From positions 33,158,260 through 33,222,259 of the forward strand of contig CM032127.1 in the NCBI GenBank assembly GCA_018894105.1: a stretch of DNA of 64,000 nt. The letters run 5' to 3'. This document shows, one piece after another, positions 12,301-22,546 of the stretch. This DNA is from Jacaranda mimosifolia (Eukaryota > Streptophyta > Magnoliopsida > Lamiales > Bignoniaceae). The notes beneath the pieces were generated by a model that was given only the letters and a program-made list of their open reading frames with translations, did no database searches and was not told the DNA's origin. A program made the position numbers and the translations under genes. Positions within the stretch are counted from its first letter, which is position 1, and the number at the start of each line of letters is the position of its first letter.

Positions 12301-12448
12301 CAAGGCTGAAGAAAACTTGTCCACTATTCAGAGAGATGTACCCACCAAAAGAGATAAAGTTTCAAAGCTTGAAGGTACTCCAATTTTGACTGATCAAGAG
12401 ATTGAGGCTTTAAAGAGGATGGAGGCACTACTTGAAGATTCTCGCTAG
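9313..12448 (+). pseudogene. Plant mobile domain (PMD, aminotransferase-like) protein gene carried antisense in the Tat element
   Basis: The ATG at 9313 opens a frame recognisable as a PMD protein. It carries the WEWIEDVLG block (about residue 125), the ASLFTY and LWCPSTNTL segment, a WDLRVLGGLPI block (about 9872-9904), GVPISDWISFWFKGP (about 10033), YSPHRFSQ (about 10785) and YVDWWDKHW (about 10954). A second exon from 11586 ends in a Lys/Glu-rich, probably coiled-coil, tail with TAG at 12446. In-frame stops lie at 9859 (TAA), 9982 (TGA) and 10480 (TAG). Frameshifts follow near 10485, between 10660 and 10857, and in the ten-A run at 12095-12104, with another TGA at 12251. PMD proteins are known from host genes linked to silencing and from transposable elements. 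The role of this copy is unknown. Confidence 0.82.
11496..11585 (+). other. Predicted intron within the PMD gene
   Basis: The 90-bp interval starts at GTGAAG after codon TAT and ends after a T-run in TTTTTTTTTTCAG. It is T-rich and splits the gene in phase 0. Joining LAKY to LADLEIPVP keeps the frame open, while reading through hits a stop at 11556. Confidence 0.6.
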
Positions 12449-12689
12449 GAATTAATAGCTTTTGATATACTCGCATAAGTACTTAGCTACTTTTTTTTTT
12501 TTGCACAATTGATGTAAAAGAACACTTGATTACTACATATGCAATAAAAAGTTGTTCTTTTTTTTATGAATTCTCATTGTGCATTTTTTTTATTTAGTAT
12601 TTCTTCAAATGATGCCAACTTCAAAGAAAAATTGCATTACATGCCCCAACAACGGAGTGGAATAAACTTACTTAAGCTTCTAAGTAAAA
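12449..12689. other. Tat noncoding spacer after the PMD gene
   Basis: This is AT-rich sequence after the PMD stop codon, with T-runs near 12490 and 12560. An AATAAA lies at about 12543-12548, roughly 95 bp after the stop, and could serve as the PMD polyadenylation signal. Nothing else is recognised. Confidence 0.4.
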
Positions 12690-13045
12690 TTTGCCATCTA
12701 ATGAATTAAACTTGAAAACGATCAAAGCTTCTTCCAATGATATATTTGAACTTGATAAACCACCCAGAATTACTCTAATGATTTGATTGAACTTGAGAAG
12801 TAAGTCATCCAAATTTGCTCCAATGATATGATTGAACTTGGGAAGTCCTCAAAACTTATTCCAGTGATGTGACTAAACTTGGCAAGCCATCCAAACTTGT
12901 CCAAATGATGTGATTGAACTCGGGAAATACTTCATCCACATTTGATCCAATGATATGATTAGCTTGTGAAGCTATCTAAACAAACAGCCTCATTTTCTTT
13001 TTTTTTTGATATGACTGAACTCAAGAAATAACTCCTAAGCTGCCT
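12690..13045. repeat. Degenerate tandem array, 40-46-bp unit
   Basis: About seven to eight diverged units share the core TCCAATGATATGATTGAACT followed by TGGGAAG and a variable AT-rich end. Unit starts are at about 12733, 12774, 12819, 12860, 12900 and 12946, with weaker copies before and after. The array lies in the 3' noncoding part of the Tat element, between the ends of the PMD gene and pol. Tat elements are known for carrying tandem repeats there. Confidence 0.8.
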
Positions 13046-13117
13046 ACGTACCCCAACAAGGGAATCAAGTCATTATGTAGTTCAAAGTAAAGATTTCCTT
13101 TTTGGGGGGGTGTCGTT

Positions 13118-13345
13118 CACAGTTTATACTCATACGGGCCAGGAGTATCCATTACTTAACCACTTTGGACTAAGTGGGGTATTTAATATTTAGCCACATA
13201 AAATACCTTTAGCAGTTTAACTACATGCACTACCTTTGGTGGATAGAGCTAGCAATTTAACCACATGCACTGCCTTTTGTGGTTACCGTACACAGTTTAT
13301 ACTCATGTGGGCCAGAAGTAACATGCAGTTTAGGCTCGTGCGTCA
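13118..13345. repeat. Interspersed direct repeats next to the tandem array
   Basis: CACAGTTTATACTCAT plus GGGCCAG-AGTA occurs at about 13118-13147 and again at about 13292-13321. A second motif (TTTAACTACATGCACTACCT and its variant TTTAACCACATGCACTGCCT) occurs at about 13217 and 13256. These are short local duplications of unknown role. Confidence 0.6.
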
Positions 13346-13359
13346 AGGAGCAAACTTCT

Positions 13360-14679
13360 TCATGGGTAATAACGCTTCAAAAACTTGCCATTTATGGGGC
13401 CTATGCACAATCCATCTTTGTCAACCAACTTATAAGCACCATTGGTGTAGACTTCATTTATCACATACGGACCATCCCATTTTGACATGAATTTACTTCC
13501 CATTTGTTGGGTGATCGTAATGGGCCTTCTTACTGCCAACACTAAATCTCCTACCTAAAAAGATCGCAGATGAACCTTCTTATTAAATGCCCTTATCATA
13601 AGTGCTTGATAACATTCAAGTTGTTGTTGCGCTTCAAGTTTTTTTTCATCTAATGCTTCTAATTCCTCAAGTCGAAGGCAAACATTATCTTTAGCAGTAA
13701 GTCCTTCTTGAATTGCTACACGAAATGAAGGTATTTGACTTTCAAGAGGGAGAACTTATTCAACTCCATAAACTAGTGAATACGGAGTAGCCTGGGTAGC
13801 AGTCCGATGAGTTATTCTATATGCCCAAAGAGCTTCTCCAACGTTTTCATGCCAATCCCTTTTAGATTTTGACACTACTTTCTTTAGCAGGCTGCATAAA
13901 GTTTTATTAAATGCCTCTGCTAGACTATTTGCAGCCGTATTGTACATAGAAGAATTATATTGCCCAAATCCAAATTGTGCACATAATCTGTCCATCAACT
14001 TATTGTAGAAAGGCTTCACATTATTAGTAATGATGTAACGAGGCACTCCATACCTAAAAATCAAATGACAACGAATGAACTCAACAATAGTTTATTTCTT
14101 CACTTCCTTAAGGGGAATTGCTTCTGCCCACTAGGAGAAATAGTCTGTAGTTGCCAATATGTAAGCATGGCCAGCTGATGACTTAGAAGCAATAGGACCT
14201 ACAACATCAAGACCTCATGCATCAAATGGCCATGAAGTAACTGTGGGATGTAAGGGTTCGGGAGACTGATGTATAAAGTTAGAATACATCTGACAAGCTT
14301 CACACCTCTTCGCATAACTCATACAATCTTTAACCATAGTAGGCCAGTAGTATCCCATCCTTTTAATTTGAAAATAAAGCATAGGACCCGATTGGTGAAC
14401 TCCACAAACTCCAGAATGTGCCTCAGCCATAGCGTCAGTTGCTGCTTCACCACTTAAACAATGCTGATAAGTACCTTTATAAGATCGTCTATACAAAATA
14501 TCTTTATATAAAATGAAGCGAGATGTCCCTCGATGCACCTTCGTCCTACGACAAGGGTCTTGTGGCAGTTTCCCATCTTTTAGATAGTCAATTAGTGATG
14601 TCCTCCAATCTTCATCTTCACCAACTGAGATTGATATGCCATTTGTATCCTCTCGATCAAGCTCTGTGGGCGAAGGCAC
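13360..14679 (-). pseudogene. Tat integrase (broken)
   Basis: The N-terminal zinc domain is intact (HSGVCGVHQ ... CEAC, 14215-14679). The core follows with the first catalytic Asp present (GLDVVGP near 14200), but a TGA replaces a codon just before it. The second catalytic Asp is Asn (YIITNN near 14030). The Glu of SLAEAFNKTL is kept (about 13905). The C-terminal part (VGDLVLAVRRP ... FLKRYYP) ends at 13360. Additional stops near 14090 and 13753 break the frame. It should cut and join cDNA ends but cannot do so here. Confidence 0.82.
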
Positions 14680-14682
14680 AAT

Positions 14683-15110
14683 CTATCTATTGCACACCGG
14701 GATATTCATCGTTTCTTCTTCAAAAATGGCCAAAGTAGTAGCTAAGTTAGCCAATGCATCTGCCATCATATTTTCTTTCCTCGGGATGTGACTTAGGACA
14801 ACATTTTCAAACTTCTTCAACAGACAAGATGCTAGCTGAAAGTAAGGAATCAAATCTTCCTTTTTAACTTCATAAACATTTAACAGTTGATTAATAACCA
14901 ATTTTGAATCACCATAGACTTCAATTTCTACAATTTCCAATTTAAGTGCCATTTGAAACCCAATAATCAAAGCCTGATATTCTGCAATGTTATTAGAGCG
15001 TAATTCATTTAACACTACAAAATATGTCAAAACTTGTCTTTCTGGTGAAACAAATACAATCCCTGCCCCCGCTCCATCAGATCGAGCTACCCCATCAAAT
15101 AGCATTGTCC
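14683..15110 (-). pseudogene. Tat second RNase H (archaeal-type)
   Basis: This is the C-terminal half of an open frame at 14683-15507. It carries the catalytic set in order: Asp in LFDGVARSDGAGAG, Glu in NNIAEYQAL, Asp in VYGDSKLVINQ, and Asp in NMMADALANLAT. All four acidic residues are present. A second RNase H after the normal gypsy RNase H is a diagnostic feature of the Tat lineage. This is the least damaged domain of the element. Confidence 0.85.
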
Positions 15111-15540
15111 ATACTGGTAGGATATCAACGAAGAGAGCCTCCTTATTGGGTAATTCATCAAATATTTCCCAATCTATAGGAATGGGATGATCTGCCAAGA
15201 AATTGGCCAGAGATTGTCTTTTAACAGTTTTTTGAGGTACATATGTGATCTCGTATTGATTGAATACAATAGACCACTTAGCCAATCTTCCTGAGAGTAC
15301 TAGTTTTGACATCACAAATTTAACAGGATCAGCACGTGAGATGAGTCGTATAGAATATGCCTCAAAATAATGCTTCAACTTTCTGATTGCATAAAATAAG
15401 GCAAGACAAATCTTCTCAACAGGGGAATATTTCAACTCATTCTCAGTCAAGGCCCTACTCAAATAATATAAAGCTTTCTCCTTTCTTTCTTCATTTTCCT
15501 GAGCCATAAGAGCACCGATCGATCGTTCTTATGCTGTAAT
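15111..15540 (-). pseudogene. Tat first RNase H (gypsy-type)
   Basis: The block ALMAQENEERKEKALYYLSR, then ELKYSPVEKICLAL, KLKHYFEAY and GRLAKWSIVFNQYEITY is the standard gypsy RNase H. It joins the end of RT across about 15540-15780. That stretch still reads as thumb/connection sequence, but with stops at about 15525, 15702 and 15783. It would degrade RNA in the RNA:DNA hybrid during reverse transcription. Confidence 0.8.
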
Positions 15541-16422
15541 GTACAATATCAATGGTTTTCCAAATGTAGGAGCTCCCAAAACTGGTGGATTCATGAGGTA
15601 CTTCTTTATGCTCTCGAAAGCATTCTCACATCCTTTATCCCATACGAAATGAGCATCTTTCTTCATCAAGTGATTAGATAGTTCACATCTTTCTACAAGA
15701 TTTCATATGAAACTTCTTATGAATGCAAGATTGCATTGTAAACTGCGCAACTCTTTAAGATTCCTTGGAGGCGGCATCTTTTAGATAGCATCAATTTTAG
15801 TAGAATCGACTTCAATTCCATGATGTCGAACTATGAGGCCAAGGAACTTGCCAGACGTGACACCAAAAGCACATTTGAGCGGATTCATCTTCAAGTTATA
15901 TTTTCTCAACTGATCAAATACCACGCGGAGATCTTCCAAGTGATTATCTCTTTTCTCATTCTTGACTACGAGATCATCAGCGTGGCACTCTACCCTTATA
16001 TGTAGCATATCATTGAAAATATTTTGCATAGCTCGTTGATAAGTTGCACCTGTATTTTTTAGCCTAAAAGGCATCACCTTGTAACAGTAAATACCCTTTG
16101 GTGTGCAAAGAGCCGTACACTCCTCATCTTGTGGCGACATTCTGATTTGATTGTACCCAGAGGATACATCCATGAAAGATAAAACTTTATGTCCAGTGGT
16201 TGCATCGACCATAAGCTCAATAATAGGTAGTGGAAAGTCATCCTTTGGATATGCTTTATTTAAATCTCTAAAATCAATGCAAATGAGTATCTGGCCATTC
16301 TTCTTCTTGACTGGAACGATGCTAGAGATCTTAGTCGGATATTTCACTTCCCTGATAAATCTTACATCAATAAGCTTGTTGACTTCAATGTCAATTAGAA
16401 GGACGAGCTCCAGGCGAAACAC
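15541..16422 (-). pseudogene. Tat reverse transcriptase
   Basis: The open stretch 15781-16422 covers fingers and palm: VPVKKKNGQI, FRDLNKAYPKDDFPLP, FMDVSSGYNQIRMSPQDEE (first Asp present), then CHADDLVV where gypsy RT normally has YVDD. Tyr-Val is thus replaced by His-Ala, but both aspartates remain. KCAFGVTSGKFLGLIV follows. The thumb after 15781 has in-frame stops. The lineage identity is clear, and activity is unlikely. Confidence 0.85.
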
Positions 16423-16735
16423 TCACTGTGACTACTTTACTGGATGAGCCCCATGTTTTATGCCAAGGTGATGAAATGCAACTTTTATCATGATATTCTT
16501 CAACAGAAATTCCTAAATTCTTCACGGTGGATTTTATCATGATATTAATGGAGGATCTTCCATCAAGGAGTATACAGTTGACCTTTTGCTCCTGCATGAA
16601 CCTTGAAACAAAAAATGGCCTATTTGTGAGGTTTTCGCCCCAACAACAAGTCTTAGTCAGTAAAAGCAATTGTCGTGCAACAGGAGGTGGAGTGTTGCTC
16701 TTCAGTTTCAAAAGATATAGTATGTATTGCTTCAA
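16423..16735 (-). pseudogene. Tat protease
   Basis: A short frame holds NCILLDGRSSINIMIKST. The aspartic-protease active site normally has Asp-x-Gly-Ser, and here the Gly position reads Arg (D-G-R-S-S), which would probably disable it. The frame overlaps RT in a different phase, so a frameshift has occurred around 16400. Confidence 0.65.
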
Positions 16736-16739
16736 TTTT

Positions 16740-18719
16740 TTGATAAAAGAATCCTATAGGAAAATAATCCTTCAAAGTCACTTGGCTCCTTTTGCAACTT
16801 GCCAATGAATTTTCCAGCTTACCATTTGTGGCTTTTAAACTCTTCATTGTCCTTGGTTGAAGGCGTCTGGCGACATGCGAGATCTTTAATGCAAATGGAT
16901 GAGATTGATTGGCATAACGTCTTATCCTTCGTCGGTACGTCATAAGAGTCCACTCACTACTATGCTCCATTTTAGTAGTGGAACTTGTTTCCAGCTTAGT
17001 CACTCCATTAATGAATTGAGTGTTTACTAGCACTGGATCAAAGCTTCCAAACTGAAGCATTGTTGATGCCCCCATGAATGAAGATGAGAAGATATTGTCT
17101 TTGCTTGCAACACATGTGGTATCTGCTACAGTTATAGCACGAGCAAGGTTTGATCCAACAACATTTTCTATATTAAGAATTATTTTCCCATCTCTTGTCA
17201 ATGCCATTACCTTATCCTTGAAGACTAAACATTTCTCTATTAGATGGCCAACAACTTGATGATACTTGCAATATTTTGGATCGTTTACCTTTCCAATTTC
17301 TTCAAGATGTTTTGGTTTCAGTAGTTCAGTCAACTTCCTTGTTAATAATTCATCAAAAATATGAGAAACATCAGAATTTGGAAATGGATACTCCTTTTTC
17401 TACATTTCTTTCAGTGTTTTCTTGCCTGTTGAAATGCGTTGATCTTCAGTTTTCTCAGAAACCTTTTTATCACTCGTGGGAATTTTTACGGAGGTTGTCT
17501 TGATCGCCATGGATTCCTTAGTAGTTGCTTTGACATATTTCTCATTTTTCTTTGAATCTTTCCTTTCTTTTTTTTGGTTCTCTGCAAGAATTCCAATATC
17601 GCGATTAGCAATGCTAAGCTCTATGTCATGGGCATGAGTGGCTAATTCCTCAAAAGTACGAGGCTTGATTCCTTGAAGAATATATAGAAGTCCCTAGTGC
17701 ATACCTGGAATACACATCTCTATCGCAGATGTCTCTGAGAGTCTATCCTTGCAATTCAAACTTAATGCACGCCAACGGTTGATGTAGTCCACCACTAGTT
17801 CATCTTTCCATTATTTTACATTGGTAAGTTCAATCGTGCTCACAGTCTGGCACATACTATAGAAATGATTCAGAAACTCCCTTTCCATTTGATCCCAGTT
17901 ATTAATGTATTCAGGTTCTAGGTCAATGTACCAGTCAAAGGCACTTCCTTTCAATTAACACACAAACTATTTCACAAAGAGATCACCATACGTCCCTGCA
18001 TTATTGTAAGTCTCAATAAAATAGGCCACATGCTATTTTGGATTTCCCTTCCCATCAAACTGCTGAAATTTTGGTGGTTGATATCCTATCGGTATTCTCA
18101 ACGAGTCAATCATCTTTGTATAGGGCTTCGAATACATAGTAGAACTTTTAGAAAGCATGTCATACTGAACCCTAATAGTATTGGTGATCATGTCCTGTAA
18201 TTGTTGAACAGACAATGTAGCAATAGAAGTTGCAGAATGGTCGATCTTTCGATCAGTTTCTCGTTCATAAGGCATCTCCTCCACTTGTGTCTGCATCATT
18301 ATATGGCCAAGGGAAGATTGATGGTTGTGGCTAAATCCTCTAAGATCTTTCTCTTCCTGGTTGCTTATGAGTTGTGCAATTTGTAGATCTTTTTCTTCTA
18401 CAATCTTTTGGAGGTCAGCTATAGCTATAGTTATCCGAGCAAGTTGTTCATCCACCGTTGCCACTCCATTCGCTATAGCTGGTAGTTTAGCAAAAGCTAA
18501 TACCTTAGTATTTGTTTCCCTTGGACTTCCAGATTCAGAACCGTTAGACGAAATGAAATTAGTATTTTTGCCTATAGTCATGGGCTGATTGATAGATTCA
18601 GCAGCAGGGTCAGTAGCATCTTTCTTGGCCAAGGCGAGTTGGTTCCTCTTAGGTGTTATTGAGTGGTTGCAAATATCTTCAAAATTCAAATAGGAGGAAG
18701 AGATGAGGGGTAGATTCAT
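16740..18719 (-). pseudogene. Tat gag (broken)
   Basis: The ATG at 18719, next to the PBS, opens a 228-codon frame with a predicted coiled-coil-like stretch (DEQLARITIAIADLQKIVEEK, about residues 88-108). A TAG at about 18033 interrupts NPK-HVAYFIET. The retrotransposon gag domain continues in frame pieces to about 17600, with recognisable DWYIDL, FLNHFYSM, DYINRWRALSL and LLYILQGIKPRTFEELA. The C-terminal part (16740-17333) has a C-x2-H-x4-H-x4-C-like knuckle at KYCKYHQVVGHLIEKC. It would form the particle but is broken by several stops. Confidence 0.8.
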
Positions 18720-18737
18720 GTCCCACTAGGCATGCCA
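18720..18737 (-). other. Primer-binding site candidate of the Tat element
   Basis: The minus strand reads TGGCATGCCTAGTGGGAC, starting 6 nt after the 5' LTR end with the TGG expected to pair with a tRNA CCA tail. I do not assign the tRNA. It directly abuts the gag start codon. Confidence 0.6.
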
Positions 18738-18743
18738 GAAATT

Positions 18744-19521
18744 TGTTCACACAAATTTCTTTGTCTACAAAAATTAAATCACAAGACAAAGAAACATAAT
18801 GGACAAATTGAATTTATATTGAACAATATATGAGAATTACAATTTATCAGAGAAAAAATATATAAATTCCCTAACAAACTAATCCCCTGATTCTTCTCCT
18901 AATATATATGATCTAAGGGCTTGAAGCTTGTTCTTGGATATGTAGTGTAGTATCCTTTGACTTGATAAAAGAACACTACGAGATTTCTTTGAACTCGAAC
19001 CTTGACTCCGAGATCAACAAACTTGATGACTTGATGCTTTGAAGATATATAGGACCTTCGTGGTAATAATACATCATCGGAGCATAAACTTGAAGACTTG
19101 AGTCTTGGACTTGAGATTATGTTGATATGAGAATATAAGCATATGAGAATATGGGAATATCCATATAAGTCTCCAATCATTCCTTTATATAGGTGTTCAG
19201 TAGGAGACTTCGAAATGACTTGAACTCATTTGATAATTATCTCTTTGATGTACATTTAAAAGATAATATCAAACATTCTTGACTTGATTGGTCCACGTAC
19301 ATGGATCCGCCACGTGTCCCAACTTGATTAGTTTGAGAGTGCTGGGCCACCAGATTTGATTTGATTGACATGAGACATCTCTATCTTGACACTTCTCAAC
19401 ATTTGATTTGTATAATCAAACTTAATAAATTCCAATACATAAAAGAAAATTTTAAACTAATAATTAATATATTATTTACACATGTCAATTCTCAATTGGC
19501 CTAAAAATTAAGCCGTCTATA
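18744..19521 (-). repeat. 5' LTR of the Tat element
   Basis: This copy is 778 bp. On the plus strand it runs from TGTTCACAC to GTCTATA; the last TA-rich end differs from the partner's GTCTACA by one C-to-T change. The target-site copy CATAT follows at 19522-19526. It is shorter than the 3' LTR by one deletion. Confidence 0.88.
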
Positions 19522-19573
19522 CATATCTATAGCGTGGTTTGATTTTTGGATCCTATGGCTACATGTGACTTGA
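19522..19573 (+). repeat. Target duplication plus CopL-1 remnant
   Basis: CATAT (19522-19526) is the right target duplication of the Tat insertion. CTATAG (19527-19532) continues the copia RT text. The next 41 bp match the last 41 bp of the CopL-1 5' LTR (2427-2467) with a few changes. A deletion joined the two. Confidence 0.72.
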
Positions 19574-21683
19574 AGCCAATTTAGAGGAGGAAGGGTGAAG
19601 AAACTCAACACATGAGTGAATCACACAAAATTGGAGGGAAAATGAGAATCTAACAATTAGATGTGCAAACTTGGTATGGTCGGCCACCTCTCTCCTATTT
19701 ATAGTAGTAGAGGTGTGATACAAGTTAGCATCACACCTCCCATGAGGTTGGCGCCAACTTGCAAGCAAGTTTCATGTGAAATTTTAATTTCACTTGCATT
19801 TGAATTTTATTTGGAATCTTTATTTCATCTCATAAAATGTCATCCAAATAAATTCTAAATGCACTCCAAATGAACTCTTTCATTTGAATTTTTCCTCCAA
19901 AATAATTCTTCACATTAATGAAATTAAGACCTTAATTTAATTAATTAACCTTGACTTAACTCTTTAAGCCAATTAGCAAAACTCTTTAAGTTAGAAGTTG
20001 TCAATTTAACTTTTTAAGTTAAATTGACCAATTGATAGTCATATCGCACCAATTAAATTAACTCCTTAATTTAATTGGTCTAATATAAATCCTTAAATTA
20101 TTTTGATTAATTTAATGATTAAATTAATCAAGCTAAGATGACCAAAAATTAGCCAAGCTAACTATTTTTTCTTCATAAAATCAATCAAGTGCAATTTTCT
20201 AACTCTTAGGAAATTCCCTTCATAAAATAGGATTTCCTATTAGCTTTTGTGTGTGACCTTTTAGGTTCTACCATTCATTGGACAAGGTTTCACAACTCTT
20301 GTGATATTTAGAATATCAAAATATTTACATTAGTTTAAACTCCTTTAAACTAATAACTCAGTTCAATTGATCTCCATCGATTGAAGAGTACCCAATCTCC
20401 ATGGTCGATGTCCAACCTCAAGCCTATGGAGCCCAACTAATTGGCCAAAATAAATATGCTCTTGGAGTACCATTCTAGCTCTATGTTTGCCATGCAAATA
20501 CGGTCATTTTATCTCTTATCTCTTGAAAGAGGCATTGGATAAGATATTTATTGGCTCCCTAATAGCCTCGATAACTATGTTTCTATTCTAATTTTCGATT
20601 CCCCTTTATAACCTCATATTTGGAAAACTCCTTTTTCAAATTGTCATACTAACTTGTGCTAGGATTTCGTGGAATCGATCATTACAGAATACATAGAAAA
20701 TGCACGCACCGTTCACAACGACAAGGAGATGGATCGTATTTTGGATCTCACAAACCTCCATGCTTGAGAAGCTCATAACCAAGCTCAACCTGAATGACCC
20801 GCATAGTGGTTTGGGAAGAGTCAAAGCTTAAGAACCTAATCAGAGGGTTACCATAGATCCTCAGGACTAAGGATGAATTATATGCACTAACGTAAGCTGG
20901 AGAACTTGCCCTTACAGCTATCTAGTGGGTTCTCCGGGTGGGCTTTCAGTGAACTTATTCTCTAGCAAGCACCCGCTGACATGCACCCATGTCTAACATG
21001 GATTTCTTATGAAATGGAGCAACATCCAACCCCTTGGATTTATGCACCGTTAGTGCATATCTATTCGAATCTTAGATGCTATGTCTTATAAGATTCTACA
21101 ACTTGGAATATTTTAAGATTACAATTGTGTAAAACTTGTTTCATGATCACCACCCAATGCATGACCAAGTCCTATAGTTTTGTGTGATTTAAGGGCTTCA
21201 ACCAAATGCTCTGAGGTAAAGTAAGCATAAGATGAAGATGGTGATTTATAATGAATATCATTCAATCAATATTGTATCATAAGTTAAATAGTTTACACGC
21301 CAATTTAATTGGCTACGTGGCACTATTCCAACACCCATAACTAACATGGATTGCTTATGAAATGAAATAATATGCAATTCTTGGATGTATGCATTGTTAG
21401 TGTAAGTCTATTTGAATCTTAAATGCCCTGTCTTACAAGAATCTATGCCTTGGAATATTTTTAGATCATGATCGTGTAAGATTCGTTTCATGATCACCAC
21501 CTAGTGTGTGATCAAATCCCATAGTCTTATGTGATCTAAAGGCTTCAACTAAATGCTAGTAAAGTAAAATAAGCATAAGATAAAGATGACCATTGAAATA
21601 TTAATATCATTCAATCAAGATTGTTTTATAAGTGAAATAGTTTGCACGCCAATCTAATTGGTTGTGAGGAACTACTCCAACAA
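19574..21683 (-). repeat. CopL LTR F (3' LTR of a minus-strand element)
   Basis: A minus-strand LTR ending at CTCCAACA on the plus strand, which is TGTTGG on the minus strand. It contains the TATA-like region (about 19700, CTATTTATAG), the degenerate promoter inverted repeat (19708-19738), the U3 AT-rich hairpin string (19925-20135) and the U3 start. A polypurine tract follows on the minus strand, so it is a 3' LTR. Segment A (1-328) is probably its missing U5 end. Confidence 0.78.
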
Positions 21684-22546
21684 TCTCCCAATTCCCCATA
21701 GTCTTAAAACCTATCTTCTTAAGATGTCCTTCAAAAACCTTTTGCGTTAGGGGTATAGTCAATAAATCTGCTATATACTCTTCTGAGACTACGCTCTCTA
21801 CTCAGATGTCGCCTCTATCAATAATCTCATGGATCAAATGATATTGCCTCAGAATGTGCTTAGATTGCTGATGAGATCTTAGCTCTTTAGCTTGCACAAC
21901 CGCTCCGTTGTTTTCACAAAAGATAATTATAGGCTCAATAATGCTACGCACTACATCGAACTCTTAGATGAAGTTTTTCATCTAAACACTTTTCTTTACA
22001 ACTTCCAAAGCTGCAATATACTCCTCCTCTATGGTAGAATCGATCGTAGTGTTTTATTTAGCACTCTTCCAATTCATCACACCGACATTGAGGCAAAATA
22101 TAAATCCAAAAGGGGATTTTAGATCATCTATATTGGATTGGAAACTAAAATCTGAAAACCCCTCGAGTTTCAATTCTTCATTACTGTATACCAAAACCAA
22201 ATCCTTAGTCCTTCTTAAGTACATAAGGGTTGCTTTGACGACTTTCCAGTGACATTTAGTGGGGTCAGATTGAAAGCGGCTCGTAGCACTTAGAGCGTCT
22301 ACTACATCCAGCCTTGTATATTGAACAACATGCATTATGCTTCCTCTAGCGAACGCATTAGAGAGACGAAGACCGTGTCCCATAGGGATGAATCCCTTCT
22401 TGGATTCTTCCATACTAAACCACTTTCGTATCTTGTGAATGTATGGTGTTAGGGAAAACCTCAGCATCCTCCTTGATCTATCTCTATAGAAACGTATTCC
22501 TAATATGTAGGATGCTTATCCCAAATCCTTCATCGAGAATTGTGTA
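21684..22546 (-). pseudogene. Copia RT end and RNase H fragment G
   Basis: Read on the minus strand this is the connection and RNase H of a CopL element. It begins in the YVLGIRIYRDR region near 22500 and includes SMEESKKGFIPMGHG, LDVVDALSATSRFQSDPTKCHW and LMYLRRTKDLVLVYSN. It continues through RNase H to the polypurine tract at 21684. A TAG near 22120 and a further break in the RNase H split the frame. The upstream part is cut off at 22546 where another LTR (H) is inserted. Confidence 0.75.

Larger units (their letters stand above)
7376..19521 (-). mobile_element. Tat-lineage Ty3/gypsy element with antisense plant mobile domain gene
   Basis: This is a 12,146-bp element on the minus strand. 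The 5' LTR is at 18744-19521 and the 3' LTR at 7376-8200. Gag, protease, RT, RNase H, a second RNase H and integrase run from 18719 down to 13360. A further 5.1 kb lies between integrase and the 3' LTR and holds a tandem repeat array and a plus-strand PMD gene. The dual RNase H and the extra antisense gene in the 3' region are known traits of the Tat lineage. By-eye comparison puts the LTRs at roughly 5% divergence, with larger indels. Stops in every coding region make it non-autonomous. Confidence 0.88.
329..19573 (+). mobile_element. CopL-1, Ty1/copia element, degraded and split by a gypsy insertion
   Basis: The order is 5' LTR (329-2467), primer-binding site, long leader, gag, protease, integrase and partial RT, broken at 7375 by a 12.1-kb gypsy element. 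After the gypsy element only 6 bp of copia RT (19527-19532) and about 41 bp of LTR end (19533-19573) remain. A later deletion therefore removed the rest of RT, RNase H and most of the 3' LTR. The 5 bp before the LTR (GGTCG) and after the remnant (AGCCA) differ by three transitions, so a target duplication is possible but weak. The coding parts are full of stops and the element cannot be autonomous. Confidence 0.75.

Noticed and set aside
13236..13490. Plus-strand frames opposite the Tat integrase end
   Set aside because: They are antisense shadows of the integrase C-terminus and the short direct repeats.
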